A stretch of DNA of 40,623 nt, taken from an uncultured Oscillospiraceae bacterium (GTDB taxonomy: Bacteria; Bacillota; Clostridia; Oscillospirales; Acutalibacteraceae). The notes beneath the pieces were generated by a model. That model saw only the letters and a program-made list of their open reading frames with translations, made no database searches and was not told where the DNA came from. Below, piece by piece: positions 7,044 through 15,225 of this stretch. The position numbers and the translations under genes were made by a program. The stretch spans positions 1-40,623 of the forward strand of contig CABTZO010000003.1 of NCBI GenBank assembly GCA_902489335.1. The letters are read 5' to 3'. Position 1 is the first letter of the stretch. The number at the start of each line of letters is the position of its first letter.

Positions 7044-8044
7044 TTGAAATTAAAAATCTTACTAAAACCTTTGATACAGGACAAAAAGTCCATGCTCTCG
7101 AAAATGTTTCACTGTCAATTGCCGACGGTGATATTTTCGGTATTATAGGCATGAGCGGAGCCGGCAAAAGCACTCTGATACGCTGTATAAACATGCTTGA
7201 AAAGCCAACTTCCGGGCAAATTCTCATTGACGGAATCGACATGGCTTCATTAAATGAAAAAGAGCTTAGAAAAATGAGAAGAAAAATTACAATGATTTTT
7301 CAAAACTTCAATCTCTTAATGCAAAAAAGCTGTTTAAAGAATGTTATGTTCCCGCTTGAGTTGGAAAAAACCGACTCTAAAGAAGCTAAAAAGAAAGCTC
7401 TTGAACTCTTGGACATCGTCGGACTAAAAGACAAAGCTTTGTCTTATCCGGCAAATCTTTCGGGAGGACAAAAACAGAGGGTTGCTATTGCAAGAGCTCT
7501 TGCGACAAATCCCGAAGTTTTACTCTGTGACGAAGCAACAAGCGCCTTGGATCCGTCAACCACACACTCGATTCTCCAACTTATAAGTGAAATCAACAAA
7601 AAACTTGGAATCACTTGTATTGTAATAACTCATCAAATGAATGTTATTGAAGAGATTTGTAGAAATGTGGCAATTTTAGATAAAGGAAAAATTGTTGAAA
7701 CAGGAAAGACCGGGGATATTTTTGCAAATCCAAAATCTGATGCTGCGAAAAGACTTGTTTTCCCGGAATCTTTATCGACCGAAAAACCGTCTAATTTTGA
7801 ATATGAGCATCTAATACGCGTTGTATTTACAAATTCCGAAACAGCTAACACGCCTCTTATCGCAAAAATGGCTAAAGAAAAGGGTATTGAAGCTAATATA
7901 ATAGGAGCTTCAACAAAAACAATAGACTCAAAAGCCTTTGGCTTTATGTTGCTTGGTATAAGCGGTGATGACGAAATGTTAAACTCAGCATTGACCTATC
8001 TGAATTCTTGTCATGGTGTAAACGCAAAGGAGATGACAAAATGA
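7040..8044 (+). CDS. metN: methionine ABC transporter ATP-binding protein MetN
   Basis: This is the ATPase of the methionine importer. Walker A is GMSGAGKST near residue 40, the signature is LSGGQKQRVAIARAL near 140, Walker B is VLLCDEATSALD near 162, and the switch His is in VITHQM. The last 80 residues (from HLIRVVF) form the NIL/ACT-like regulatory domain that binds methionine and inhibits transport when the cell is replete. Length (334 aa) is typical. It overlaps metQ upstream and metI downstream by ATGA in both cases. Confidence 0.95.
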   Translation: MIEIKNLTKTFDTGQKVHALENVSLSIADGDIFGIIGMSGAGKSTLIRCINMLEKPTSGQILIDGIDMASLNEKELRKMRRKITMIFQNFNLLMQKSCLKNVMFPLELEKTDSKEAKKKALELLDIVGLKDKALSYPANLSGGQKQRVAIARALATNPEVLLCDEATSALDPSTTHSILQLISEINKKLGITCIVITHQMNVIEEICRNVAILDKGKIVETGKTGDIFANPKSDAAKRLVFPESLSTEKPSNFEYEHLIRVVFTNSETANTPLIAKMAKEKGIEANIIGASTKTIDSKAFGFMLLGISGDDEMLNSALTYLNSCHGVNAKEMTK

Positions 8045-8745
8045 GCAATTTTTTTAATTCTCCTGAAGTAATAGAAGCAATTAATATAATGAAAACAGAA
8101 TTTCCGATTGCCCTTTGGGAAACTTTTTATGTTACTGTTTTATCAACCTTTTTTGCGGTTCTAATCGGTTTACCTCTTGGAATTTTACTTGTTATCGGTG
8201 AAAAAAATTCTGTTCTTCCTTTACCTAAATGGTTGATGAGTTTCCTTAATTGGTTTATCAATTTACTGCGATCTGTTCCGTTTTTAATTTTGATGATACT
8301 TGTGTTTCCGTTAACCAGACTGATTACCGGCACAACAATAGGAACAGTTGCTTCCATTGTTCCTCTCGTTATTGCATCTTTTCCTTTTGTAGCACGACTT
8401 GCTGAAAGTTCTTTTAGGGAAGTTGATCAAAACTTAATCGAAATGGCTCAAAGTATGGGTGCATCTCCTTTTCAAATTGTAAAAAAGGTCATTATTCCTG
8501 AAAGTGTTCCGTCACTTATTTCAAATATAACAATTGCTCTGACCACGATTTTAGGATATTCGGCAATGAGTGGAATCATAGGCGGCGGCGGACTCGGAAA
8601 GATTGCTATAAACTACGGTTATTACAGATATAAATATTTAATAATGTTTGCGGCAGTCATCGTTCTAATCTTGCTCGTTCAAATCTTCCAGAGTTTAGGA
8701 ACATTCATGGCTATAAAATCTGATAAAAGAATAAAGTCGGAATAA
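8041..8745 (+). CDS. metI: methionine ABC transporter permease MetI
   Basis: This 234-aa permease has about five membrane helices and the EAA loop that contacts MetN (LIEMAQSMGASPFQIVKKVIIPESVPS). The GGGGLG motif near the C-terminal helices is usual for MetI. ATG 8041 overlaps the metN stop (ATGA) and is preceded by AAAGGAGATGA. It is the last gene of metQNI, with a terminator 26 nt downstream. Confidence 0.95.
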   Translation: MSNFFNSPEVIEAINIMKTEFPIALWETFYVTVLSTFFAVLIGLPLGILLVIGEKNSVLPLPKWLMSFLNWFINLLRSVPFLILMILVFPLTRLITGTTIGTVASIVPLVIASFPFVARLAESSFREVDQNLIEMAQSMGASPFQIVKKVIIPESVPSLISNITIALTTILGYSAMSGIIGGGGLGKIAINYGYYRYKYLIMFAAVIVLILLVQIFQSLGTFMAIKSDKRIKSE

Positions 8746-8770
8746 AATGATTTAATAATTTTTTATATTT

Positions 8771-8806
8771 AAATAGCCTCTCATTTTGAGAGGCTATTTT
8801 TCTTTT
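8771..8806 (+). terminator. terminator after metI, possibly bidirectional
   Basis: A perfect 13-bp stem (8771-8783 with 8787-8799, core AGCCTCTCA/TGAGAGGCT) with a 3-nt loop is followed by TTTTTCTTTTT. On the minus strand the tail is only moderately T-rich, so it may also stop the convergent GDPD operon. Confidence 0.88.
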
Positions 8807-10071
8807 TATTTCTGTTTTACTTTTTTGTTCTTTTTGGGCGGTCTTTTTCTAAATAAGAAATATCCGCCTAAAACAATAACAAAAACCGCTAAAAAACTAA
8901 CTATAATTATAACCTTATTTCGTTCTTTATCTTCGTCAGCCTTTGTCCTTATTTGCAGATTATATATCGCTTCTTGTAGGTCATAAGAAGATTGTTTTAT
9001 TTCAGAAAGCGGTGTTTTAAGATTTTCTGTATCGTCTTTAGCTTTTTTAAGTGTTTCGCTTAAATGCTTTGCAGAGTCATTCGAGTATGTATTTATATTT
9101 AAACTCTCAGCATTTTGAATTAAAGACATAAGATTTGCACGTTTATTTGTTGTTTGCCTTAAATATTCTGCAAGTTCGACAGAATAGTCGGTTTCAATAA
9201 TGCCAAAGCCCGAACGAATCACATTTTCCCAGCCTTTTTCGTTATCTTCAAGACCTCCACAAAGTTTGGGATCGCTCATATCAACAATGGCTCTTCCTTT
9301 ATCTTTAAGAGCATTTATAGTTTTTTTCTTGAAAGAGGACATGCCGTTTTTTGAAGAAATTAAAGTAATACAGTTTGCCCCGGCTTCAATGGAACCATCC
9401 ACAAATTTCTTGGCGGATCCTTTGGTATTATCATTATATACCGATGATATAGGGCAAGCCGGAACTCCTGCCGATTTTATATATTTATCAACTTCTTGAG
9501 GAGTTTTTGCTCCTCTTAAAATAACAAAATCGGTGGCCGCTTTATTTTTTACAATATTATTTATGTTCTGAGCTTCATTAAAATCAATATCCACCAATAG
9601 GATACATCTGTCTTTTGCAATATCAATTGCTTCTTCAAAGGATGAAACGGTAAGTTTAGTGGGTTTGGACAGAGGTCCTCCGTGACCATCTTTTAAAATA
9701 TAGTTTTTCTTTATATTTTCAAGGGTTTCATCTTTAACTTTTACTTTTGATGATGAACCGTCTCTTTTGACTGCCATCCTTTCAAGGGTATCATCTTTCA
9801 TCAAAATATATTTATCATCTTTAGTTTTCTTTAAGTCGATCTGAACGATATCAATACCCTGTTCTGCACAGAATCGGATTCCTTCTGCCGAATTTTCCGG
9901 AAAAAATCTGACATCTCCTCTTTTTGCGCAACTGAACACTCTTCCCTTAGGGTTATTAAAGTTACCCAATCTTTCACCTTGACTTTCTTTAGCAAAAGCA
10001 AAGGGAAAAAGTAAAGTCAAGCAAAAAATTAAGAGCAATAAATTCAACGATAATTTTTTTAACTTTTTCAA
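8806..10071 (-). CDS. membrane-anchored GDPD-like protein lacking catalytic residues
   Basis: The 421-aa protein has an N-terminal signal sequence (to about residue 27), a glycerophosphodiester phosphodiesterase-like (PI-PLC TIM barrel) domain at about 40-310, a helical FIVAR-like segment at about 315-375 (ESLNINTYSNDSAKHLSE onwards), one transmembrane helix (about 390-410) and a Lys/Arg-rich tail. The barrel keeps PEN and the TKDD...KDDTLERM frame, but the catalytic His of HRG is Lys50 (AKRG), the metal-binding E-x-D is Q77-I-D79, and the second catalytic His of HDD is Lys92. It is therefore probably a pseudoenzyme, perhaps a surface binding or scaffold protein. The start is TTG 10071 behind AGGAGG. 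It is last in the operon with exonuclease III and mltG. Confidence 0.78.
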   Translation of the reverse strand: MKKLKKLSLNLLLLIFCLTLLFPFAFAKESQGERLGNFNNPKGRVFSCAKRGDVRFFPENSAEGIRFCAEQGIDIVQIDLKKTKDDKYILMKDDTLERMAVKRDGSSSKVKVKDETLENIKKNYILKDGHGGPLSKPTKLTVSSFEEAIDIAKDRCILLVDIDFNEAQNINNIVKNKAATDFVILRGAKTPQEVDKYIKSAGVPACPISSVYNDNTKGSAKKFVDGSIEAGANCITLISSKNGMSSFKKKTINALKDKGRAIVDMSDPKLCGGLEDNEKGWENVIRSGFGIIETDYSVELAEYLRQTTNKRANLMSLIQNAESLNINTYSNDSAKHLSETLKKAKDDTENLKTPLSEIKQSSYDLQEAIYNLQIRTKADEDKERNKVIIIVSFLAVFVIVLGGYFLFRKRPPKKNKKVKQK

Positions 10072-10080
10072 AATTTCCTC

Positions 10081-10836
10081 CTATTTTTCCAAAGTAATTT
10101 CCACAGGACAATGATCGGAGCCGTAAATTTCAGTATGAATCTTTGAATCGATAATTTTTGATTTTAAATCATCAGATACTAAGAAATAGTCTATTCTCCA
10201 GCCCGCATTGTTTTTCCTTGCGTTAAATCTATATGACCACCAAGAATAAATTCCCTCTTTATCAGGATATAAAAATCTAAATGAATCAATAAATCCCGTC
10301 TCCAGCAATGTTTTAAATTTTCCTCTTTCTTGATCTGAAAATCCCGGATTTCCTACATTGGCTTTCGGATTTTTTAAATCTATCTCATTTGCGGCAACAT
10401 TCAAATCTCCACAAACAATTACGCTCTTTTTCTTTTTTAATGAATTCAAGTAGTTATTGAAATTATCTTCCCATTCCATTCGAAAATCAATTCTTTTTAG
10501 TTCGGGCTGTGCATTTGGTGTATAAACCGTTACAAAATAAAAATCCTCATATTCAAGTGTTAAAAGTCGGCCCTCATCGTCATCAAAGTCAAAGTCAAAG
10601 CCCCTATAAACATTTAAAGGCTTGTGTTTGGTAAAAATTGCCGTTCCCGAATATCCTTTGCGCTCTGCATAATGCCAGAATTGATGATAACCTTCCAATT
10701 CAAGATCTATTTGACCTTCCTGAAGTTTAATTTCCTGAAGAGCAAAAAAATCAGCGTCTAAATCTTTGAAAACATCCAAAAATCCTTTTTTTACACAAGC
10801 TCTGAGTCCATTAACATTCCACGAAATTGCTTTCAT
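10081..10836 (-). CDS. xth: exodeoxyribonuclease III (AP endonuclease, ExoA/Xth)
   Basis: This repair enzyme cuts DNA at abasic sites and has 3' exonuclease and phosphatase activity. All family motifs are present: SWNVNGLRA at the N-terminus, the metal-binding Glu in ALQEIKL, YTPNAQ, GDLNVA, NNAGWRIDYFL and the catalytic SDHCPV at the C-terminus. At 251 aa it is full length. Its ATG shares one base with the mltG stop (TAATG), and the next gene starts 9 nt after its stop, so it is translated as part of one operon. Confidence 0.96.
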   Translation of the reverse strand: MKAISWNVNGLRACVKKGFLDVFKDLDADFFALQEIKLQEGQIDLELEGYHQFWHYAERKGYSGTAIFTKHKPLNVYRGFDFDFDDDEGRLLTLEYEDFYFVTVYTPNAQPELKRIDFRMEWEDNFNNYLNSLKKKKSVIVCGDLNVAANEIDLKNPKANVGNPGFSDQERGKFKTLLETGFIDSFRFLYPDKEGIYSWWSYRFNARKNNAGWRIDYFLVSDDLKSKIIDSKIHTEIYGSDHCPVEITLEK

Positions 10837-11636
10837 TATTTTCCCTTTACGTTTTTATTATAAGATGATTGATGTGATTTATAATCTTTTGAATAAACAA
10901 ATTTCCCGTCTTTGTCCGTGTAGAAAAAGAGTGCATCTATTGAAGCGGGATTAACCGCCGCAGCAATTGCTTTCTCTCCCGGGTTTCCTATTGGTCCGAT
11001 CGGAAGACCTTTTATATCATAAGTAGAATAATTTTTTAAGTATTCGCCTTTCTTTTTCTGAGGTATTATCGGACTCAGTCTTTTATCTATATAAAGGTAT
11101 GTCGGATCGCTTTCCAATCTTTTATAATTTGAATTTAATCGATTGTGAAAAACTCCGGATACTTTTTTCATGTTTTCAAAATCATGTGCTTCTGCCTGAA
11201 TAATAGAAGCTAAAGTTAAAATATCATCGACATTCATGCCATATTTTTCGCCTTTTTTAATTGTGTCTTCAGATATTTTTTTCTCCGTATTTGCCAACAT
11301 CTTTTTTACAATAGAGTTTGGATTTTCTCCTATATAAAAATCATAAGTATCGGGGAAAAGATATCCCTCCAGAAGAATAACCCTTTTTTCTTTTTTATCA
11401 ATAACACCCGAAAATTTAAAGCCTTCGGGAACTTTATTTGCCGCATCAACAAAATCCTTTGCCTTGCAAATGTTTTTTTCTTCTAAAATATATCCCATTT
11501 TAAGTGCGTTGGAGCCTTCAGGAAAAGTTACTTTGATTGTTTTCGGCGCTTGCGGTTTTTTCCAAAAATCACAAGAGCTAAAAATTATTATTATAAAAGA
11601 CAACAAAGCCAAAATTTTTATTGTTCTTTTATTCAC
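10836..11636 (-). CDS. mltG: endolytic murein transglycosylase MltG (YceG family), lipoprotein-like N-terminus
   Basis: MltG cuts nascent glycan strands at the membrane. The YceG domain is recognisable from VTFPEGSNALKMG, LLEGYLFPDTYDF, LASIIQAEAHDFENMKKVSGVFHNRL and the C-terminal PIGNPGEKAIAAAVNP. The active-site segment reads IIQAEA, keeping one Glu where relatives often show EKE. The N-terminal hydrophobic segment ends in IFSSC, a plausible lipobox, so it may be a lipoprotein instead of the usual single-pass membrane protein. I start it at GTG 11636, behind AAGGAG; a longer in-frame start would run deep into the upstream gene. It overlaps the diguanylate cyclase gene by 8 nt (GTGAATAA). 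Confidence 0.92.
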   Translation of the reverse strand: MNKRTIKILALLSFIIIIFSSCDFWKKPQAPKTIKVTFPEGSNALKMGYILEEKNICKAKDFVDAANKVPEGFKFSGVIDKKEKRVILLEGYLFPDTYDFYIGENPNSIVKKMLANTEKKISEDTIKKGEKYGMNVDDILTLASIIQAEAHDFENMKKVSGVFHNRLNSNYKRLESDPTYLYIDKRLSPIIPQKKKGEYLKNYSTYDIKGLPIGPIGNPGEKAIAAAVNPASIDALFFYTDKDGKFVYSKDYKSHQSSYNKNVKGK

Positions 11637-13281
11637 TTTCTTCTCCTTCTTGATATGATGATGCAAATTTATACTGATCTTTTCCGGTTTTCTTTGCTTT
11701 ATATAGAGCAAAGTCAGCCTTTTTGAAAAGTTCGTCATAGGTAATTCCGTCTTTACGGAAAATCGAAATTCCTATACTGGCAGACAACCTTATGTCGATA
11801 TCCATTTCAATACCTTTGTTTTTGAATGCGGACAAAAATTTATTTAATTTATCGCATACAAGTGCAATAGAATTTATATTTTTCATGAAGACCAAAAATT
11901 CATCTCCGCCAACCCTGCTAATTATATCACTGTCTCTGAAAGATTGTTTCATACAATCCGCAAACATTGCTAAAATTCTATCGCCTTCTGAATGTCCTAT
12001 CGTATCATTTATTATTTTAAATGAGTCAATATCCATTAAAATCATCGCATGAGTTCCGGTGGCTCCCTCACTCAACAAATATGCTTCAATTAAATTTTGT
12101 GTCGTTATTTTATTATATAAATTTGTAAGCAGATCTCGTTCTGCCTCTGATTTCAACTTCGCTTGAATTGTCTTTTGTGAATCTATATCCTGTGTTAATA
12201 AGAACCCAAAAACATCTTTATCCTTTTCAAAATTTGTCTGCAAGAAAAGAAACGATGTCCAAACATATTGATCATTTTTCGTTAAACAACGCGCTTCAAA
12301 ATAAATTCTTTCATTTTTTACCTTTAGCACATTTGTATAAGAAAGTTTTGTGACAAATAAATTTTGATCATCCGGGTGAATTAAGTTTTTAGCATATAGT
12401 TCTATCCATGAATCATAGGGAAGCTTAATAGAATTTGCTATGTATTTATATTTATCACTTGTCAGAAGAATAGATTGACTTTTTGTGGTCAAGTTTATTT
12501 CATAGACCTCATCATAAATTTCACTGAAAATCTTATTGCTCTTTAACTTTTCCCTGTCTCCGTATTGTTCCATCAAAGCTTCATTATAGAAATTTCTCAT
12601 GGCTTCGTTATAGTTCAAGAAGGCTGAAATTAAAGATGCTGCTACTGTCAATCCTATGGTTGCGGCAAGAGAATTTGCTTTTGGATCATCTGTTATGCCC
12701 GTTGCCAAAAACAATGAACGCATACTGATAAATTCCCAAATTAAAAACGGCAGAGCAATTAACAATTCATAAAAATCAAAAATAGGAACGACAAAGCCCA
12801 GAACAATAAGCAACATGAACACCAGCAAATCTTTCATTCCAACATGCCCTAATGCAATGTAACCTCTTATATTTACGCAAACAAAGATATAATATAAAAT
12901 CCAAAATGTCATATAGTAAAAACGAAATATCTTATCATTTTCATCAAATTTATCACTATATGTAAAATGTACATGCCCACGAACTGCCATGCTCACAAAA
13001 AAACAGATCAGCAAAATCATGCTATAAATAAAGAACATTTTATGGGTTTTAACCATATTGTTAAAATATTGAAATTTGCTGTCAAGGAAAAAACCAAGTA
13101 TATCTATAATAAATAAAAGAAAAACAATTATGCATGTTCGAAAATAGTTCTCTTTTATTCTTTTACTTCTGGACAAAACATAGGCTAAATGTTCTCTTGT
13201 TCCCTCTTTAAATTTATTTGCTCTATAAATCTTAGAGGTCAAAACTAACCTTGTTTTAATATATTGAAAAAATCGTTTCAC
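11629..13281 (-). CDS. membrane diguanylate cyclase (6-TM, PAS-like, GGDEF)
   Basis: The 550-aa protein probably makes cyclic di-GMP. About six membrane helices occupy residues 50-235, a PAS-like sensor follows (about 260-385, with the typical IHPDDQ turn and a FLLTQDID end), then a GGDEF domain (about 395-545). The catalytic loop is intact (SRVGGDEFLVF), the Mg-binding MDIDSFKIIND is present, and RDSD five residues before GGDEF is a product-inhibition I-site. Translation most likely starts at GTG 13281 behind GGGGAGGAGG; a TTG at 13311 is upstream of that ribosome site. It is first in an operon with mltG, exonuclease III and the GDPD-like gene. No EAL, HD-GYP or PilZ protein is in the window. 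Confidence 0.93.
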   Translation of the reverse strand: MKRFFQYIKTRLVLTSKIYRANKFKEGTREHLAYVLSRSKRIKENYFRTCIIVFLLFIIDILGFFLDSKFQYFNNMVKTHKMFFIYSMILLICFFVSMAVRGHVHFTYSDKFDENDKIFRFYYMTFWILYYIFVCVNIRGYIALGHVGMKDLLVFMLLIVLGFVVPIFDFYELLIALPFLIWEFISMRSLFLATGITDDPKANSLAATIGLTVAASLISAFLNYNEAMRNFYNEALMEQYGDREKLKSNKIFSEIYDEVYEINLTTKSQSILLTSDKYKYIANSIKLPYDSWIELYAKNLIHPDDQNLFVTKLSYTNVLKVKNERIYFEARCLTKNDQYVWTSFLFLQTNFEKDKDVFGFLLTQDIDSQKTIQAKLKSEAERDLLTNLYNKITTQNLIEAYLLSEGATGTHAMILMDIDSFKIINDTIGHSEGDRILAMFADCMKQSFRDSDIISRVGGDEFLVFMKNINSIALVCDKLNKFLSAFKNKGIEMDIDIRLSASIGISIFRKDGITYDELFKKADFALYKAKKTGKDQYKFASSYQEGEESE

Positions 13282-13313
13282 AAAAGCCTCCTCCCCTTGA
13301 TCGTTATTCAATA

Positions 13314-13342
13314 ATTATATAGTAACAACAGCTTTTTATCAA
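13314..13342 (-). promoter_or_regulatory. sigma-A promoter of the diguanylate cyclase operon
   Basis: On the minus strand TTGATA (13342-13337) and TATAAT (13319-13314) have an ideal 17-bp spacer. The -35 lies in the T-rich tail of the terminator of the upstream phosphohexomutase gene. Confidence 0.75.
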
Positions 13343-13345
13343 TAA

Positions 13346-13374
13346 ATAAAGCACCCTCAATCAGGGTGCTTTAT
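13346..13374 (-). terminator. terminator after the phosphohexomutase gene
   Basis: A 12-bp stem (13346-13357 with 13363-13374, core GCACCCT/AGGGTGC) with a 5-nt loop is followed on the minus strand by TTTATTTATTG. It starts 4 nt after the stop codon. Confidence 0.8.
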
Positions 13375-13378
13375 GAAA

Positions 13379-15109
13379 TCAATTGTTATCTAATCCTAAA
13401 AAATCAAAAATATCTTTCTTTAAATTACGGTATTCAAGTTTTGCTGAATCTTTATTTTTAGAAACCGCCGTAAAATAAAATTTTATCTTAGGTTCTGTTC
13501 CTGACGGTCTTACTATAATCGACGAACCGTTTTCCATTTTATATTCAAGAACATTGGACTTTGGCAAATCGATTTTTTCTTCGCCTTTTCCGTTTATTTG
13601 TCTAACGCTTTTTAGATAATCTCCTATCGATATAACTTTGTGATTTGCAAAAGTTTTCGGTGCGTCATTTCGTAATTTATCCATAAGAGACTTTATTTTT
13701 TCACTGCCGCTCGCACCTTCAAAAGTTAAACTTTCAACCTTATTTACGTAAAAATCATATTTTTCTTGAATTTCAATTAATATATCATATAACGTTTTGC
13801 CTTCTTTTTTATAAAAAGCAGCCATCTCCGCAGCCATCATCGCAGCAACGACGGCATCTTTATCTCGAACTTGATTTCCAAACAGATATCCGTAACTCTC
13901 TTCTGTTCCCATTACAAATCTGTCTTCTTCATTTTTCTTATCAAGTTTAGAAATAATTTCACCTATATATTTAAACCCGGTCAAGGTGTTATATACAGTC
14001 GCATCATAATCTTTGGCAATTTTATCAATAAGTGTTGTCGTAACAAAAGATTTAACTAAAACCGGATTTTTCGGCAAAGTTCCCTTTGCGGTTCTTCTTG
14101 TGAAAATGTAGTAAGCAAACAAAACTCCGGCTTCGTTACCGCTGATTAAAACATATTCGTTATTTTGTAAAACAGCCATTCCCATTCTGTCGCTGTCGGG
14201 ATCTGTTGCAATTAGTAAATCCGGCAGTTTTTTCTGACTTTTTGCAACTTTAAAAGACTCTGCAAAAGCTTCTTTTATTTCAGGATTGGGATAAGGACAG
14301 GTCGAAAAATGTCCGTCCGGATTTTCCTGCGATTTAACTACCTCAACATTTTTTAATCCACGCCTTTTGAGAATTTCTCTTACAAATTTGTTTCCTGCAC
14401 CGTTAAGAGGTGTATAAACCACGCTTAAGTCGGCGTCTTTCAAAATTTCTCTTTCAATGCTTTGATCTTGAACTTGATTTAAATAACTGTCGATTGTCTC
14501 TTCTTTTACATATTCAATAAGTCCGTCTTCACAAGCTTTGTCAAAATCAATTTTTTGGACATCTTCAAACATATCTACTTTTAAAATTTCTTCATATGTT
14601 TTAGACGCTTCTTCATCTGTCATTTGGTATCCGTTTTTGTTATAACACTTGTAACCGTTGTAATCAGAGGGATTATGACTTGCAGTTATTATAATACCGG
14701 AAGTGCACTCTTTTTCATAAACAACATAGGATAAAAGAGGTGTAGGCACTAAGTTCTTAAAAAATAAAACCTTTATTCCGTTTGCAGCCAATACTTCTGC
14801 TGCGGTTTTTGCGAAAAGGTCAGATTTGATTCTTGAGTCATAGGCTATCGCAACTTTATTATCCGAATATTCTTTTTTCAAATAATCAGCAAGGCCTTGT
14901 GTTACGGCTCCTACTGTGAATATATTCATTCTGTTTGTACCGGCGCCGATAATTCCTCTCAGTCCGGCTGTACCAAATTCAATATTCTTGTAAAATCTTT
15001 CAAAAATTTCATCCTGATTGTTTTCAATATCTTTTAGTTCTTGATACAAATCAGGAAAATCTTTAACTTTTTCTAACCAGAGATTATATAAATTCATTTG
15101 ATTGCTCAT
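13379..15109 (-). CDS. phosphoglucomutase/phosphomannomutase family phosphohexomutase
   Basis: This 576-aa enzyme of the alpha-D-phosphohexomutase superfamily interconverts hexose 1- and 6-phosphates, supplying glucose 1-phosphate for surface sugars. The phosphoserine loop is TASHNPSDYNGYK, the metal loop is DPDSDR, the sugar-binding loop is GTEESYGY and the C-terminal phosphate-binding loop is RPSGTEPKIKFY; all four are intact. The length fits the PgcA/Pgm2-like branch. I start it at ATG 15109 (MSNQMNLYNLW) behind GGAGGGT; an upstream in-frame ATG would include the ribosome site. It is a single-gene unit with its own promoter and terminator. Substrate preference (glucose or mannose) cannot be settled here. 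Confidence 0.94.
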   Translation of the reverse strand: MSNQMNLYNLWLEKVKDFPDLYQELKDIENNQDEIFERFYKNIEFGTAGLRGIIGAGTNRMNIFTVGAVTQGLADYLKKEYSDNKVAIAYDSRIKSDLFAKTAAEVLAANGIKVLFFKNLVPTPLLSYVVYEKECTSGIIITASHNPSDYNGYKCYNKNGYQMTDEEASKTYEEILKVDMFEDVQKIDFDKACEDGLIEYVKEETIDSYLNQVQDQSIEREILKDADLSVVYTPLNGAGNKFVREILKRRGLKNVEVVKSQENPDGHFSTCPYPNPEIKEAFAESFKVAKSQKKLPDLLIATDPDSDRMGMAVLQNNEYVLISGNEAGVLFAYYIFTRRTAKGTLPKNPVLVKSFVTTTLIDKIAKDYDATVYNTLTGFKYIGEIISKLDKKNEEDRFVMGTEESYGYLFGNQVRDKDAVVAAMMAAEMAAFYKKEGKTLYDILIEIQEKYDFYVNKVESLTFEGASGSEKIKSLMDKLRNDAPKTFANHKVISIGDYLKSVRQINGKGEEKIDLPKSNVLEYKMENGSSIIVRPSGTEPKIKFYFTAVSKNKDSAKLEYRNLKKDIFDFLGLDNN

Positions 15110-15137
15110 TTTTACCCTCCGTAATACCGTTAATATG

Positions 15138-15167
15138 ATTTTAACAACCACTAACCTTCTTTGTCAA
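15138..15167 (-). promoter_or_regulatory. promoter of the phosphohexomutase gene
   Basis: On the minus strand a consensus TTGACA (15167-15162) and TAAAAT (15143-15138) are spaced 18 bp, about 30 nt before the ATG at 15109. Confidence 0.7.
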
Positions 15168-15176
15168 ACCAAAGTC

Positions 15177-15206
15177 TTGTAATTATCTTTTTCAGGTAAT
15201 TATAAT
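15177..15206 (+). promoter_or_regulatory. putative comM promoter
   Basis: TTGTAA (15177-15182) and TATAAT (15201-15206) are spaced 18 bp. The -10 overlaps an in-frame ATG at 15205, so that codon cannot be in the transcript; initiation near 15213 leaves a very short leader that begins at the ribosome site. Confidence 0.6.
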
Positions 15207-15225
15207 GGCAACAAAGGAGAAAGAT

